6,434 bases of DNA from assembly GCA_031272565.1 (NCBI GenBank), contig JAISTN010000020.1, positions 1 through 6,434 on the forward strand, in the 5' to 3' direction. Source of the stretch: Bifidobacteriaceae bacterium. GTDB lineage: Bacteria; Actinomycetota; Actinomycetes; Actinomycetales; WQXJ01. Both the position numbers and the translations under genes were made by a program. Positions 5,196 through 6,434 of the stretch are shown here, piece by piece. Position 1 is the stretch's first letter, and every line of letters starts with the position of its first letter. Under the pieces are notes generated by a model. That model worked only from the letters and a program-made list of their open reading frames with translations. It was not told the DNA's origin and did not search any database.

Positions 5196-6434
5196 ATGAG
5201 TCAGGACCCCAGCGCTGGTGGCCCTTCAAGCCCCGAGGCTGCCAAAGCTGCAGAGCTTGAGTCTGCATTGGCTGAAGCCAGGGCCCGCTCTGCCGCGCTC
5301 ATCGCCCGGGGCCAGGCCCTAGCTAGTGAACTGGATCAAGTCCGGGCGCAACTGGCGGATTCGGCTTGGCGCCAGCCGGGCCGGCGGCAAGGCCAGGTGG
5401 CGGAGTTTGCCGAGGTTCTGGAATCCGAAGTCCGGGGCCGTATCGAAGCCATCCAGGCGGACGGCCAACGAATCCGCGACGCGGCGGAGATGCAGGCTCA
5501 GCGGGAACGCGATTCGGCCGCCGCCGCGCACGCCAAACTGATGGACCTGGCGCAGCGCGAAGTCGACGAACTGAAACTGGAAACCCAGGCCCGGGCGCAC
5601 GCCATCGAAGAAGATGCCCAGCGCCGCGCCCGCCAAATCATCGCGGCGGCCGAACAGCGGGCCGCCGAACTGCGTGATTCGGCCAACAAGGCGGCCCTGG
5701 AACGCCGCCAGGTGGTGGTCCGGGAAAGCGCCGCCCTGTCCCAGGCCACCCAGCAGCAGGTTGACGCCATGCGCTCGGCCGCCCAAAGCGAGGCCGATGC
5801 CGTCCTGGGGGCGGCCAAGGCTGAGGTGGCACAGGCCATGCAGGGCCAGGCGACGGACTTGGACAACCTGGTGGGCACGGCCGAAATGGAAGCCGATGCG
5901 ATGCGCCAGCGGGTCGAAGAGGCCATGGCAGATCTGCTGGACGCCGCCCGGGCGGAAGCGATGGCGGTACGCGACGCGGCCGATGGCGAGGCCCAGACGG
6001 TGCTGTCCGACACGCGCGCCTACATCGACTCGCTGTTTGCCGACGCCGAACACTATTCGCTGCAGCAGCGCAACGCCGCGGCGGAGGATGCCGGCCGGGT
6101 CCGGGCCGACGCCCAAGGGGCCTCCCGGGTCATGCGCGGCGAAGCCGAGGCCTATTCGCGGGCCCTGCGCCAGGAAGCGGATTCGGAAGCGTCGCTGGTA
6201 CGGTCTGACGCCCTGGCCTACGCCGCCCAGGTGCGCGACGAAGCCGAACGGGACGCCTCCACCTTGACCGCCCACGCCCGGGCGGAGGCGGCCCAGATCC
6301 GTGGCCGGGCCCAGACAGAGGCCGCCGCCACGCGCGAGGCGGCCGACGAGGCCGCCACGGCCCAGGTGACCGAAGCCCGCCACCATTCCGAGGTGGTCTT
6401 GGCGGAGGCTCGCAAGGCGTCATCGGGCATGCTC
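5196..6434 (+). CDS. Scy-like long coiled-coil protein, C-terminus beyond window
   Basis: An ATG at 5196 opens a frame that runs off the window, giving 413 residues. Residues 1-14 are a flexible Ser/Pro/Gly start, and 15-55 form a first coiled coil. A basic breaker (58-66, WRQPGRRQG) leads into a segment (66-93, GQVAEFAEVL and on) that resembles the GLGARIEQLM region of the neighbouring protein. From residue 97 to 404 there are 28 consecutive 11-residue blocks of the A-x-x-x-A-x-x-L type, continuing to the edge. The N-terminal RGYD signature of the upstream protein is absent. Placement 90 bp downstream on the same strand, with the same periodicity, suggests a tandem paralogue and a shared assembly. 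In Streptomyces, scy and filP are likewise neighbours, and Scy is a very long coiled-coil organiser of tip growth. Assignment as Scy-like rests on architecture and context. Long Ala/Glu-rich coiled coils attract false homology. Confidence 0.8.
   Translation, partial: MSQDPSAGGPSSPEAAKAAELESALAEARARSAALIARGQALASELDQVRAQLADSAWRQPGRRQGQVAEFAEVLESEVRGRIEAIQADGQRIRDAAEMQAQRERDSAAAAHAKLMDLAQREVDELKLETQARAHAIEEDAQRRARQIIAAAEQRAAELRDSANKAALERRQVVVRESAALSQATQQQVDAMRSAAQSEADAVLGAAKAEVAQAMQGQATDLDNLVGTAEMEADAMRQRVEEAMADLLDAARAEAMAVRDAADGEAQTVLSDTRAYIDSLFADAEHYSLQQRNAAAEDAGRVRADAQGASRVMRGEAEAYSRALRQEADSEASLVRSDALAYAAQVRDEAERDASTLTAHARAEAAQIRGRAQTEAAATREAADEAATAQVTEARHHSEVVLAEARKASSGML
5484..6407 (+). repeat. 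28 in-register hendecad coding repeats, continuing past the window
   Basis: Residues 97-404 of the second coiled-coil protein divide into 28 blocks of exactly 11 residues with Ala-rich position 1 and hydrophobic position 8. A 29th block begins at residue 405 and is cut by the window edge. The repeat is visible in protein only, because codons have diverged. Confidence 0.78.

Noticed and set aside
5319..6386. 355-codon minus-strand open frame opposite the second coiled-coil gene, and a 252-codon one at 3858-4616
   Set aside because: Both are mirror products of GCC/GAG-type codons in the rods, giving Gly/Leu/Phe/Arg-rich sequence with no recognisable start signal.

Overview
The window looks like chromosomal DNA from a GC-rich member of the Actinomycetota. 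The grounds are strong G/C preference at third codon positions, clear GGAGG-type ribosome binding sites, GTG starts, and proteins rich in Ala, Glu and Arg. One encoded protein carries the N-terminal signature of the actinobacterial DivIVA/FilP group of coiled-coil cytoskeletal proteins. I cannot place the organism below phylum. There are no RNA genes, mobile elements or CRISPR arrays that I can see.

Layout: four protein genes in two divergent pairs, separated by a gap of about 150 bp (2984-3134). On the minus strand, reading leftward, is a bitopic or two-span membrane protein of 791-796 residues (593-2983) with a very long Ala/Pro-rich, probably disordered, cytoplasmic tail. It overlaps by ATGA with a lipoprotein gene (596 down to the window edge, C-terminus missing). 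On the plus strand, reading rightward, is a 656-residue FilP/DivIVA-like coiled-coil protein (3135-5105). After an 88-bp hairpin-containing gap comes a second long coiled-coil protein (5196 to the window edge, 413 residues visible, C-terminus missing).

The most notable thing in the window is the regularity of the two coiled-coil proteins. The first can be cut by eye into 43 consecutive 11-residue blocks with no insertion or deletion. The second shows at least 28 more in the same pattern. The two genes look like tandem paralogues, but only the first has the N-terminal DivIVA-like region and a Tyr-rich acidic tail. This recalls the filP/scy neighbourhood of Streptomyces, where two such proteins are encoded side by side and work with DivIVA at growing cell poles. 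A working model, which is inference, is that the plus-strand pair forms a polar or envelope-associated cytoskeletal assembly. The divergent membrane protein, with its large cytoplasmic tail, and the coupled lipoprotein would be envelope components that may or may not be functionally tied to it.
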